NCBI RefSeq assembly: GCF_028994775.1
Contig: NZ_JAJQMN010000002.1
Coordinates: forward strand, 248,001-312,000
Direction: 5' to 3'
DNA length: 64,000 nt
Source: Promicromonospora iranensis
GTDB taxonomy: Bacteria > Actinomycetota > Actinomycetes > Actinomycetales > Cellulomonadaceae
Shown here: in pieces, positions 25,253-34,580 of the stretch
Layout: each line of letters begins with the position of its first letter
Numbering within the stretch: the stretch's first letter is position 1
Translations under genes and position numbers: made by a program
The notes under the pieces: generated by a model
What the model was told of the DNA's origin: nothing
Database searches by the model: none
What the model saw: only the letters and a program-made list of their open reading frames with translations

Positions 25253-27859
25253 GTGCCCGACGACCCCATCCATCCCCTGCTCGACGTGCTGCTCGCCGGT
25301 GGCGCGCGCGCCGAGCGGCTGACGGCGTCGCGCACGTTCCCGGAGCGCACCGCGGAGCACTCCGACTGGCCCCGCTGGGCCGACGCGACGCTGGTGCAGG
25401 GGTACCGGAAGCTCGGCGTCCAGCGGCCGTGGACGCACCAGGCGGTGGCCGCCGACCTCGTCCACCAGGGCCGGCACACGGCCCTCGCGACGTCTACCGG
25501 GTCGGGCAAGTCGCTCGCGTTCTGGCTCCCCGCGCTCTCCGCGGTCCGGACCGCTGCCGCCGCCGCCACGCTCGATCCGGGGAACATCCGGTCGGCGCAC
25601 ATCCGCCCGACGACGATCTACCTCAGCCCCACGAAGGCCCTGGCCGCCGACCAGCTGAGCGCGCTCGAACGCATCCTCGACGCCGCAGGGACCCGCGACG
25701 TCCGCGTCGCGACGTGCGACGGCGACACCGCGCGCGAGGAACGCTCGTGGGTGCAAGACCACGCCGACGTCGTGCTGACGAATCCCGACTTCCTCCACTA
25801 CGCCCTGCTGCCGAACCATCGACGCTGGTCCCGGCTGCTGAAGGGGCTGCGGTACGTGGTGGTCGACGAGGGGCACGCCTATCGCGGCGTCTTCGGCGCG
25901 CACGTCTCCCTGGTGCTGCGGCGACTCGCGCGCCTCGCGGTGCGGTACGGGGACGGCTCGCCCACCTTCGTCGTCGCCTCGGCCACGACGGCGGAGCCGG
26001 CGGTCAGCGCGGCCCGCCTCATCGGCGTCACACCCGACGACGTCACCGCCGTGACCGCGGACGCCTCACCCTCCGGACGCCGCACCGTGGTCCTCTGGCA
26101 GCCGCCCGAGATCGCCGGCTGGCGCCCGCCCGCGGACGGCGACGGCGGCGACGCGCACGGGGCTGGGCGCGGCGATGAGCCGGCGTCGATGCGCCGGGCG
26201 CGCCACGACGAACCGGACCCCTGGGCGCTGCCCGCCGCTGAGCCCGAGCCGGATCCGGAGGCCGAGCCGGTGGCGACCGAGGTGCCGCCGGAGCATCCGC
26301 GCCGGTCGGCGACCGCGGAGGTCGCCGACCTGCTCGCCGACCTGTCCGCGGCGGGTGCGCGCACCCTCGCGTTCACGCGTTCCCGACGCGGCGCGGAGTC
26401 GGTGGCCCAGCAGGCTCGCGACCACCTGCGCCACGCCGCCCCCGACGCTGCCCGGCGGATCGCCGCGTATCGCGGCGGCTACCTCCCGGAGGAGCGCCGG
26501 GAGCTGGAGCAGGCCCTCCGCAGCGGCGACCTGCTCGGACTGGCGACGACGAACGCGCTCGAGCTCGGTGTGGACATCTCCGGCCTGGACGCCGTCCTGA
26601 TCGCGGGGTGGCCGGGCACGCGCATGTCGCTCTGGCAGCAGGCGGGCCGTGCGGGACGCGCGGGAGCGGACGGCCTGGTCGCGTTCGTCGCGCGGGAGGA
26701 CCCGCTGGACACCTACCTCGTGACGCATCCCGAGGCAGTGTTCGACGCCCCGCTCGAAGCCACGGTGTTCGACCCGGCGAACCCGCACGTGCTCGCGCCG
26801 CACCTGTGCGCAGCGGCACAGGAGGCGCCGATCCGGGCCGAGGACCTCGCGGCGTTCGGCGACCCCGACCACGTCCGGGGGATCCTGCAGGTGCTGGTCG
26901 CCCGGGGTGCGCTCCGGCGTCGGACCTCCGGGTGGTACTGGACCCACCACCAGGCCGCGGCAGGCCTCACGGACCTGCGGGGAGCGGGTGGTACGCCCGT
27001 CCGGGTGGTGGAGCAGGGCACCGGCCGCATGCTCGGCACCGTCGACGCCTCATCGGCGGACGGTCAGGTGCACGACGGTGCCGTCTACGTGCACCAGGGC
27101 ACCACCTACGTGGTGGCGCACCTCGACCTGACCGACCACACCGCCGTCGTGCAGCGGCGCAAGCTCGACTACGGCACCTGGTCCCGTTCGGTCATGTCGG
27201 TGGCCATCGAGGGCTGGGGCGAGGACGCCGAGACGTCCGGCGTCCCGGGCGCCGAGAGTGACGGCGAGGACGCGCCCGGCCACGACCTGGTCACGCGCGA
27301 GTGGGGACCGATCACCTGGGGTCTCGGCCCGGTGGAGGTGACGTCGCAGGTGGTGAGCTTCCAGCGGCGTCGTATACCGGACATGCAGGTGCTGGGGACC
27401 GAGCAGCTGGAGCTGCCCGAGCACACGCTCGGCACGGTGGCCGTCTGGTGGTCGGTGCCCGAGTTCGTGCTGCGAGCCGCCGACATCACCCCCGAGCAGG
27501 CGCCGGGCGCGCTGCACGCCGCCGAGCACGCGTCGATCGGGCTGCTGCCGCTGCTGGCGACGTGCGACCGCTGGGACCTCGGCGGGGTCTCGACCGAGCT
27601 GCACCCCGACACCGGCGAGGCGACCGTGTTCGTCTATGACGCCTACCCGGGCGGCGCAGGATTCGCCGAACGCGCCTACGACCTGGGCGCCACATGGCTC
27701 CGGGCCACCCGCGACGCGATAGCGGCCTGCCCGTGCGCCGACGGGTGCCCGGCGTGCGTCCAGTCGCCGAAGTGCGGCTCGTACAACGCGCCGCTCGACA
27801 AGGCGGCGGCCGTGCGTCTCCTGGACGCGGTGCTGTCGCACGACCCGCAGCCCGCGTAG
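25253..27859 (+). CDS. DEAD/DEAH-type helicase with C-terminal DUF1998 zinc-site (MrfA/YprA-like)
   Basis: This 868-residue superfamily 2 helicase has Walker A ATSTGSGKSLAFWLP (about residue 80), YLSPTKALAADQ, a DEGH box (VVVDEGHAYRGVFG, about 203), VVASATT, and the helicase C-terminal LATTNALELGVDISGLD and QQAGRAGR. The C-terminus carries a Cys cluster CPCADGCPACVQSPKCG (about 824), the DUF1998 mark of the MrfA/YprA group, which in Bacillus is a 3'-5' DNA helicase for mitomycin-type damage repair. The GTG start at 25253 is favoured; a start at 25184 would add 23 residues and run into the ggt terminator. An acidic/Ala-rich insert lies around 300-345. No YprB-like nuclease partner is adjacent. 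Confidence 0.88.
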   Translation: MPDDPIHPLLDVLLAGGARAERLTASRTFPERTAEHSDWPRWADATLVQGYRKLGVQRPWTHQAVAADLVHQGRHTALATSTGSGKSLAFWLPALSAVRTAAAAATLDPGNIRSAHIRPTTIYLSPTKALAADQLSALERILDAAGTRDVRVATCDGDTAREERSWVQDHADVVLTNPDFLHYALLPNHRRWSRLLKGLRYVVVDEGHAYRGVFGAHVSLVLRRLARLAVRYGDGSPTFVVASATTAEPAVSAARLIGVTPDDVTAVTADASPSGRRTVVLWQPPEIAGWRPPADGDGGDAHGAGRGDEPASMRRARHDEPDPWALPAAEPEPDPEAEPVATEVPPEHPRRSATAEVADLLADLSAAGARTLAFTRSRRGAESVAQQARDHLRHAAPDAARRIAAYRGGYLPEERRELEQALRSGDLLGLATTNALELGVDISGLDAVLIAGWPGTRMSLWQQAGRAGRAGADGLVAFVAREDPLDTYLVTHPEAVFDAPLEATVFDPANPHVLAPHLCAAAQEAPIRAEDLAAFGDPDHVRGILQVLVARGALRRRTSGWYWTHHQAAAGLTDLRGAGGTPVRVVEQGTGRMLGTVDASSADGQVHDGAVYVHQGTTYVVAHLDLTDHTAVVQRRKLDYGTWSRSVMSVAIEGWGEDAETSGVPGAESDGEDAPGHDLVTREWGPITWGLGPVEVTSQVVSFQRRRIPDMQVLGTEQLELPEHTLGTVAVWWSVPEFVLRAADITPEQAPGALHAAEHASIGLLPLLATCDRWDLGGVSTELHPDTGEATVFVYDAYPGGAGFAERAYDLGATWLRATRDAIAACPCADGCPACVQSPKCGSYNAPLDKAAAVRLLDAVLSHDPQPA

Positions 27860-28078
27860 TTCCGGCGTCGGGCCCCTCAGAGCATTCGGCGTCATTTCGC
27901 CGCCATTTCCTGGGCGATTTCACGGAAGCCGCGCCCGCCTTTGCCGCGCACCGCTGCCGCGCACCGCAGAAACATGCATTTCATTGCGTTTGCGCCCCTC
28001 GCTCACGACGGGCCCAATGGAGTGGCAGCCGTGACTGTCATGGCTGTCGTTCCGCGTCTGGGCGATGAGGAGCCGGGT

Positions 28079-31000
28079 GTGCCGAAGCCGTCACAGCGAA
28101 CCGAGACCATCCCGACCAGCGGCGCACGTTCCCGCATTCCGCGGGCGATACTCGCGATATCCCTCGCCACAGCGCTGAGCGGCGTGATCACTCCCCCGGC
28201 ACAGGGGAACGGCACGGGCAACGTAGTGATCGGGAACTTCGAGATCGACGGCAACTTCTACGAGGGGTTCGACAACAGCACGACGTCGACGGCTCCGGTC
28301 GATCCGCAGGGGGACGACTGGGGCACGCCCGCCGTCGAGAGCGCGACAGCGCATGTGGTCGACGGCATCGGCAGCGGCGACACGACGGTGCTCGACAGCG
28401 GACACGAGGACGAGCCGCTCTCCGAGTGGCGCAACGCGGCGCAGGGCAACGCTCCCGGGGCCTCGGACATCCAGAACGTCTGGGCGTACGACCGCGTGGT
28501 GGACGGGGACCTCTACGGCTTCTTCGCCTGGAACAGGCTCGCGACGCAGGGGCAGGTCACCTGGTACCTCGAGCTCAACCAGCGACAGAACACGGTCAAC
28601 GGCAACGGCGTGTCCGTGCCGAACCGGTCGGGGGGCGACCTCCGCGTCACCCTCCAGCGATCCGGCTCCGGGCTGACCGTCCTCGCGATCGACCGCTGGG
28701 TCGGACCTGCGGACACCAGCTGGGAAAGAGCGCCCGCCACCGACGTCGAGGGGCGCGTGAACGACTCGACGATCACCCTGCCCGACGGACAGCGCGCGGC
28801 GCAGCTCTTCCTCGAGTTCGGCCTGAACATCAGCACGCTCTTCGGCGAGGAGTCGTGCGGGTTCAGCGACTTCATCGCGATGAACGTGCGCTCGACCTCT
28901 GGCGGCGCGACCGCCCAGCTCAAGGACCACCTGCACCAGCCGGTCGCCATCGAGTCGACCTGCGCCGAGCTGACCATCGAGAAGGACGACGAACAGGGCA
29001 ACGCCGTCGGCGGCTCGACCTTCACCGTGTCGCCCAACCCCCTGCCGGACGGGACCGGCGACAGCCTGGAGATCGCCGACAACGACGCGAACGACGCCGA
29101 CCCCGCCGACGGCGTGATCCGCATCCCCACCGTCCAGCCGGGCATCGAGTACACGGTCACCGAGTCGGGTCCGCCGCCGGGCTATCTCGGCGCCGGCCCG
29201 CAGACCGTCACGCCCGGCGAGTCCGCCGACGAGACCCTCACCTTCGTGAACTCGCTCGGCTCCATCTCCTGGCAGAAGCGCGACGCCACCACGGGCGAGC
29301 TGGTCTGCTGCGCCACGTTCCGGGTCCAGGGCACCGCCGGCGCGGCCGCCGCCGACCCGTGGAACATCGACTTCGAGATCACCGACAACGATGGATCCCC
29401 GGGTGCGAACCCCGAGAACGGACTGCTCACCGCCGCCAACCTGCCCACGGGGACGTACACGGTCACCGAGGTCACCCCGCCCGCCGGCTACGAGCTGCCG
29501 CCCGGCGACGAGGTGTCGGCGAGCGGCATCGAGATCACCGCGGCGGAGCCGGACGTGGCGATCACGGCGCCGTTCGAGGACCCGCAGGTCCTGACCGACC
29601 TCACGCTGCGCAAGACCGACGTGGTGGATGGCGAGCTCCTGGACGGCGCCGTCTTCCAGCTCTACCTCGACGACGGCGACGGCGTGGGCGACGAGCCCGA
29701 CGAGGGCGACGAGCCGGTCGGTGAGCCGTGTACCACCGGGCGCGACGGCACCGGCCTGTGCACGGTCACCGGCCTGCCGTTCGGCACGTACTACTGGTAC
29801 GAGGTGTCACCACCCCCTGGCCACGTCATGCCGGACGACCGGACGAGTCCGCTGATCCCGGTCACCGCGGCGAACGCGGGCGCGACACAGACCTTCACCT
29901 ACGCCAACGGGCGGGCGGCGGGCACGCTGCAGGTCGAGAAGGTCGACGCGGCCGATGGAGAGCCACTGGGCGGTGCGGTCTTCGAGCTCCTCCTCGACGA
30001 CGGCGACGGCGTGCCCTCGGACGGCGACACGCTCGTCGGCGAGTGCGTCACCCTCGCTCAGGTCACACGGCTGGGCCCCGGTGCCTGCCAGGTCGAGGGG
30101 CTCGACTACGGGACCTATCTCTGGGTCGAGGTCCGGGCTCCCCAGGGCTTCACACTCCCAGAGCCGCGGTTCAGCGCACCGGTGACAATCACCGCCGAGA
30201 ACGTCGACGTGGTGCAGATCTCCACCTTCGAGGATCCGCGCGCGCTGTCCGAGCTGACGGTGCAGAAGCTCGACGCCGACGGTGGCGCGCCGCTGGCAGG
30301 TGCCGCGTTCGATCTCGTCGCGGACACCAACCAGAACGGTGAGTACGACCCGGAGACGGACGAGGTGGTCGCCTCGTGCGAGACGACCGGTCCCGACGGC
30401 ACATGCTCAGTCGGAGGCCTGGACTTCGGCACGTACTTCTGGGTCGAGACGGCTCCGCCGTCGGGGTACGGTCCGGCGAACCCACAGGTCTCCGGCGCCA
30501 TCACCATCAACGTCCAGATCGCGGGCACCGACCTGCCCTGGGCGACGTTCGACAACCCGCGCCTGCGTTCGGAGCTCGTGGTGGGCAAGGTCGACGGCAG
30601 CACCCAGCAGCCGCTGGAGAACGGGCAGTTCGCCCTGTTCCGCGACGACGACGGTGACGGCGCGGGCGGCGTGGCGGACGATGCACCCGACCCCGACGAC
30701 ACGCTGATCGGCACCTGCAGCACCGGCCTCCCCGCCGGGACCTGCTCGGTCGGCGGCCTCGACTTCGGCACCTACTACTGGTTCGAGACCAGCGCACCCG
30801 CGGGGTACCGGCTCCCCTCGGACCGCACCAGCGCCATGATCACCGTCGATGCCACCAACGCCGGCGGCACGATCGAGCAGACGACGTTCGCAGACCCGCA
30901 GGTCGCCTCGACGCTGGCGGTCCAGAAGGTCGACGAGTCGGACCCGCGGACGACGCTGGCCGGGGCCGAGTTCGCGCTGTACCTCGACGAGGACGGTGAC

Positions 31001-34000
31001 GGTGCGGACGGTGTGACCGGCGACGCACCCGACCCCGACGACACCCAGGTCGAGACCTGCACCACCGACGGCACGAACGGCACGTGCTCGATCGGCGGCC
31101 TGGGCTTCGGCACCTACTACTGGTTCGAGGTCGCCGCTCCACCCGGGTACGGGCTGCCCGCCGACCGCACGAGCGCCATGATCGTCGTCGACGCCTCCGA
31201 CGCGGGCGGCACCTTCCCCGTCACGACGTTCGCCGACCCCCGGCTCCGCACCGACCTGTCGGTGCTCAAGGTCGACGCGGAGGGCGGCGCGCCGCTCGAC
31301 GGTGCGGTGTTCCAGCTCTACCAGGACGACGGCGACGGCGTCGCCGACGGCCCTGCCGGTGCCGACCAGCCGGTGGGCGACCTGTGCACCACTGGTGACG
31401 ACGGCGACGGCCTCTGCACCGTCACCGACCTCGATTTCGGTGAGTACTACTGGTACGAGGTCGTAGTGCCGCCCGGCTACGAGGTCCCGGACGACCGGAC
31501 CAGCGAGATCGTCACGATCGGTGCCGCCAACGCCGGCGAGGCGCTGACGGTCCAGTTCTCCAACCCGCGGGTCCTTTCCCGGCTCGACGTGCAGAAGGTG
31601 GACGCGTCGGACCAGGCGCCGCTGGCGGGTGGCGAGTTCGCGCTCTACCTCGACACCGACGGCGACGGGGAGGCCGGCGTGACCGGCGACGGCCCGGACC
31701 CGGACGACACGCAGATCGGCACGTGCACGACCGAGGGTGAGGACGGCACCTGCGGGTTCGACGGGCTGGACTTCGGCACCTACTACTGGTTCGAGGTGGC
31801 CGCACCTGCCGGCTACGACCTGCCGGACGACCGCACGAGCGCGATGGTCACCGTCGACGCCTCCACCGCGGGCACCGAGCTGCCCGCGACCGCATTCGCG
31901 GACCCGCGACTCCTCTCCGCGCTCACCGTGCAGAAGCTCGACGCGCAGACCGAGGACCCACTGGCCGGTGGGGTGTTCCGTCTGTATCGCGACACCGACG
32001 GCGACGGGGTCGGCGTGGCGCCCGACCCCGACGACGATCTCGTCGACGAGTGCACCACCACCGGCGACGCCGGAAGCTGTTCGGTCGGCGGGCTGGACTT
32101 CGGTGACTACTACTGGTTCGAGGTGGCCGCGCCGCCGGGCTACGAGCTGCCCGCGGACCGCACCGGCAGCGTGATCACACTCGACGCGACGAACGCGGGC
32201 ACCGAGATCGACCCGTTCGTGGTCGAGGACCCACAGATCCGCTCCACGCTCGTGGTCGAGAAGCTGGACGCCGAGACCGGCGCCGCCCTCGCCGGCGGGG
32301 CGTTCGACCTGGTGCGCGACGACGGCGACGGCACCTACGAGGAGGGCACCGACCCGGTCGCCGGATCGTGTGAGACGGCGGGCGACGAGGGCACCTGCTC
32401 GGTGGGCGACCTCGTCTTCGGGACGTACTGGTGGGTCGAGACCGCCGCCCCTCCCGGCTACGATCTGCCCGAGGAGACGGTCAGCGACCCGATCGTCGTC
32501 GACGCCCAGAACGCGGGCGGCGAGCTCGCGGTCACGACCTTCCGGGACCCGCAGATCCTCACGAGCCTGTCCGTGCGCAAGCTCGACGGCGAGAGCGGCG
32601 ACCCGCTCGCGGGCGCCGTCTTCCAGCTCTACCTGGACGACGGCGACGGTGTGGCCGACGGCCCGGAAGGCCCGGACGAGCCCCTCGGTGACCCGTGCAC
32701 CACCGGCGAGGACGGCGTGTGCTCGGCTGACGGGCTGCGCTTCGGCGACTACTACTGGTACGAGGTCGCGCCGGCGCCCGGCTTCGAGGTGCCGGTGAAC
32801 CGGACCAGCGTGATCGTGACGATCGACGCCGAGAACGCCGGCGACGACCTCGCTGTCGACTTCTCCAACCCCCGGGTCCTGAGCGAGCTCACGGTGCAGA
32901 AGGTCGACTCGGAGGACGGGCAGCCGCTGGCGGGCGCGGGGTTCGACCTGGTGCTCGACACGAACGGCGACGGCGGGCACGACGAGGGCGACACCGTCGT
33001 CGGCTCGTGCGAGACCGGGGGTGACGGCACCTGCTCGGTCGGCGGCCTCGACTTCGGCACGTACTTCTGGGTGGAGACCGACCCGCCGCCCGGCTATCCG
33101 GTGCCGGACAACCCGGTCGGTGACGCGATAGTCGTCGACGCCGACAACGCGGGCGCACCGAACACGTTCACGTTCAGCAACCCGCGGCTGTTCTCGGAGC
33201 TCACCGTGTCGAAGCTCGACGCGCAGACCGACGAGCCCCTGGCGGGCGCCGAGTTCGACCTGGTGCTCGACAACGGCGACGGGGCCTACGACCCCGAGAT
33301 CGACCAGCTCGTCGGCTCGTGCACCACCGGGGACGACGGCACCTGCACCATCGGCGAGCGCGACTTCGGCACCTACTTCTGGGTCGAGACCGCGGCACCG
33401 CAGGGCTACGAGCTGCCCGACGCCCCGGTCGGCGACCCGGTGGTCGTCGACGCGAGCAACGCGGGCACGGCGATGCCGCCGTCGGTCTTTCGTGATCCGC
33501 AGCTGACCTCGACCCTGGCGGTCCGCAAGCTGGATGCCGAGGACGACCGTGTCCTACCGGGCGGTGAGTTCGACCTGGTGCTGGACGACGGTGACGGGAC
33601 CTACAGCCTCGGCACCGACGAGGTGGTCGACTCGTGCATCACCGGGGACGACGGCACGTGCTCGGTGGACGGTCTGCTGTTCGGGACGTACTTCTGGGTC
33701 GAGACCGCCGCGCCGGACGGGTACCTGATGCCGGAGGAGCCGGTCAGCGATCCCGTGGTGGTCGACGCCGGCAACGCGGGCACCGACTTCGCGCTCGTCA
33801 CGTTCCGCGACCGGCGGGCCACGGGTCCGACGTGGGCGGTCGCCAAGGACAGCGACCCTGCGTCCGGCACGTCGGTCCGTCCGGGTGACCTCATCACCTA
33901 TCGGGTCACCGCGAGCGAGCTCGCGAACGGGCCCGTCACGGGAGCCGTGGTGCCGGACGACCTCTCGGACGTGCTGCCGCATGCCACCGTCGTGCCGGGC

Positions 34001-34339
34001 AGTATCCGCACCACCGCCGGCGCGGCGGACCTCGAGGGGACGCTGCTCACGTGGACCGTCCCGAGCCTGTCCGGGAACGAGGTCCTGACCTATCAGGTCC
34101 GGGTCGACGAGGACGCGGCGGGGGAGACGATCCGCAACCAGCTGACGGTCGCGGGATCGTCCCCCTGTTCTGCGGACGGCTGCCCGTCCACCACGCACGA
34201 CGTCGGGCCGGACGGATCTCCCCCGCTCGCCGCCACCGGCGGCGTCGCGTGGCAGGTCCTGCTCGCCGCCGCCTTCCTCGTCGCCTCCGGCGCGCTGCTC
34301 GCCCGGTTCGCCCGGCCCCGGACAGGGGCGCAGCACTGA
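28079..34339 (+). CDS. Giant cell-wall surface protein: 15 SpaA/Cna-B-like repeats, LAXTG anchor
   Basis: This 2086-residue secreted surface protein has four parts. A Sec signal (RIPRAILAISLATALSG) leads an N-terminal domain of about 240 residues I do not recognise. Then come two divergent and 13 close SpaA/Cna-B-like modules (from about 297 to 1915), then a DUF11-like beta domain. The anchor PLAATGG (about 2050), a hydrophobic helix and RPRTGAQH match a sortase-E LAXTG signal. Each close module has xVxKxD at the start, a DGDG-type loop, two Cys (CxT...DGTC), FGTYYW and PxGYxLP. The Lys near the start and a late acidic residue could form Cna-B isopeptide bonds. The GTG start at 28079 has a perfect GAGGAG site 6 bases before it. 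No sortase or pilin gene is nearby. A role in adhesion is inferred. Confidence 0.88.
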   Translation: MPKPSQRTETIPTSGARSRIPRAILAISLATALSGVITPPAQGNGTGNVVIGNFEIDGNFYEGFDNSTTSTAPVDPQGDDWGTPAVESATAHVVDGIGSGDTTVLDSGHEDEPLSEWRNAAQGNAPGASDIQNVWAYDRVVDGDLYGFFAWNRLATQGQVTWYLELNQRQNTVNGNGVSVPNRSGGDLRVTLQRSGSGLTVLAIDRWVGPADTSWERAPATDVEGRVNDSTITLPDGQRAAQLFLEFGLNISTLFGEESCGFSDFIAMNVRSTSGGATAQLKDHLHQPVAIESTCAELTIEKDDEQGNAVGGSTFTVSPNPLPDGTGDSLEIADNDANDADPADGVIRIPTVQPGIEYTVTESGPPPGYLGAGPQTVTPGESADETLTFVNSLGSISWQKRDATTGELVCCATFRVQGTAGAAAADPWNIDFEITDNDGSPGANPENGLLTAANLPTGTYTVTEVTPPAGYELPPGDEVSASGIEITAAEPDVAITAPFEDPQVLTDLTLRKTDVVDGELLDGAVFQLYLDDGDGVGDEPDEGDEPVGEPCTTGRDGTGLCTVTGLPFGTYYWYEVSPPPGHVMPDDRTSPLIPVTAANAGATQTFTYANGRAAGTLQVEKVDAADGEPLGGAVFELLLDDGDGVPSDGDTLVGECVTLAQVTRLGPGACQVEGLDYGTYLWVEVRAPQGFTLPEPRFSAPVTITAENVDVVQISTFEDPRALSELTVQKLDADGGAPLAGAAFDLVADTNQNGEYDPETDEVVASCETTGPDGTCSVGGLDFGTYFWVETAPPSGYGPANPQVSGAITINVQIAGTDLPWATFDNPRLRSELVVGKVDGSTQQPLENGQFALFRDDDGDGAGGVADDAPDPDDTLIGTCSTGLPAGTCSVGGLDFGTYYWFETSAPAGYRLPSDRTSAMITVDATNAGGTIEQTTFADPQVASTLAVQKVDESDPRTTLAGAEFALYLDEDGDGADGVTGDAPDPDDTQVETCTTDGTNGTCSIGGLGFGTYYWFEVAAPPGYGLPADRTSAMIVVDASDAGGTFPVTTFADPRLRTDLSVLKVDAEGGAPLDGAVFQLYQDDGDGVADGPAGADQPVGDLCTTGDDGDGLCTVTDLDFGEYYWYEVVVPPGYEVPDDRTSEIVTIGAANAGEALTVQFSNPRVLSRLDVQKVDASDQAPLAGGEFALYLDTDGDGEAGVTGDGPDPDDTQIGTCTTEGEDGTCGFDGLDFGTYYWFEVAAPAGYDLPDDRTSAMVTVDASTAGTELPATAFADPRLLSALTVQKLDAQTEDPLAGGVFRLYRDTDGDGVGVAPDPDDDLVDECTTTGDAGSCSVGGLDFGDYYWFEVAAPPGYELPADRTGSVITLDATNAGTEIDPFVVEDPQIRSTLVVEKLDAETGAALAGGAFDLVRDDGDGTYEEGTDPVAGSCETAGDEGTCSVGDLVFGTYWWVETAAPPGYDLPEETVSDPIVVDAQNAGGELAVTTFRDPQILTSLSVRKLDGESGDPLAGAVFQLYLDDGDGVADGPEGPDEPLGDPCTTGEDGVCSADGLRFGDYYWYEVAPAPGFEVPVNRTSVIVTIDAENAGDDLAVDFSNPRVLSELTVQKVDSEDGQPLAGAGFDLVLDTNGDGGHDEGDTVVGSCETGGDGTCSVGGLDFGTYFWVETDPPPGYPVPDNPVGDAIVVDADNAGAPNTFTFSNPRLFSELTVSKLDAQTDEPLAGAEFDLVLDNGDGAYDPEIDQLVGSCTTGDDGTCTIGERDFGTYFWVETAAPQGYELPDAPVGDPVVVDASNAGTAMPPSVFRDPQLTSTLAVRKLDAEDDRVLPGGEFDLVLDDGDGTYSLGTDEVVDSCITGDDGTCSVDGLLFGTYFWVETAAPDGYLMPEEPVSDPVVVDAGNAGTDFALVTFRDRRATGPTWAVAKDSDPASGTSVRPGDLITYRVTASELANGPVTGAVVPDDLSDVLPHATVVPGSIRTTAGAADLEGTLLTWTVPSLSGNEVLTYQVRVDEDAAGETIRNQLTVAGSSPCSADGCPSTTHDVGPDGSPPLAATGGVAWQVLLAAAFLVASGALLARFARPRTGAQH
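29590..33822 (+). repeat. Thirteen tandem coding repeats of 315-342 bp
   Basis: The conserved xVxK(L/V/T)D codons recur near 29606, 29940, 30262, 30583, 30922, 31264, 31591, 31930, 32260, 32575, 32896, 33211 and 33520. Spacing varies from about 315 to 342 bases because the DGDG loop varies in length. Units are diverged in sequence but share module layout, so this is protein-level repetition rather than recent DNA duplication. The array sits inside the giant surface-protein gene. Confidence 0.9.
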
Positions 34340-34342
34340 GGG

Positions 34343-34576
34343 CTACTCGCCGAGGCGTTTGAACGGCGTCGTCGAGAAGACCACCTCGACAGCCACCCCG
34401 AAGTACTCCGCGATCCGCAGGGCGAGGTGCAGCGACGGGCTGTACTCGCCCCGCTCGAGGTACCCGATGGTCTGGTAGTGCACGCCGAGCGCCTCGGCGA
34501 GCTCCCGCCGCGACACGCCGCGTTCGGCGCGCAGCATCGCTATGCGGTTGTGGACGACGTCGGACTGCTCTGCCAC
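34343..34576 (-). CDS. Small XRE-family transcriptional regulator
   Basis: This protein of 77 residues is essentially one Cro/CI helix-turn-helix: NRIAMLRAERGVSRRELAEA and VHYQTIGYLERGEYSPSLHL, then FGVAVEVVFS. It belongs to the YgzD/'transcriptional regulator near ABC transporter' type of about 70 residues. The start is GTG at 34576, or TTG one codon earlier; both follow the permease stop within 5 bases. It is the third gene of the ABC ATPase-permease-regulator unit, so it probably regulates that exporter. Ligand unknown. Confidence 0.88.
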   Translation of the reverse strand: MAEQSDVVHNRIAMLRAERGVSRRELAEALGVHYQTIGYLERGEYSPSLHLALRIAEYFGVAVEVVFSTTPFKRLGE

Positions 34577-34580
34577 CAAC

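Noticed and set aside
25253-27859. Large helicase considered as part of a DISARM/BREX-type defence system
   Set aside because: It has the DUF1998 Cys cluster of MrfA-like repair helicases and stands alone without methylase, PglZ or nuclease partners.
30407-32980. 857-codon minus-strand open frame inside the giant surface-protein gene
   Set aside because: It is the antisense of the repeat array; its Arg/Val/Gly-rich translation has no domain, and the plus strand encodes clear SpaA-like modules.
29590-33822. Regularly spaced repeats considered as a CRISPR array
   Set aside because: Period is over 300 bases, units are diverged coding modules in one long frame, and no cas genes are present.
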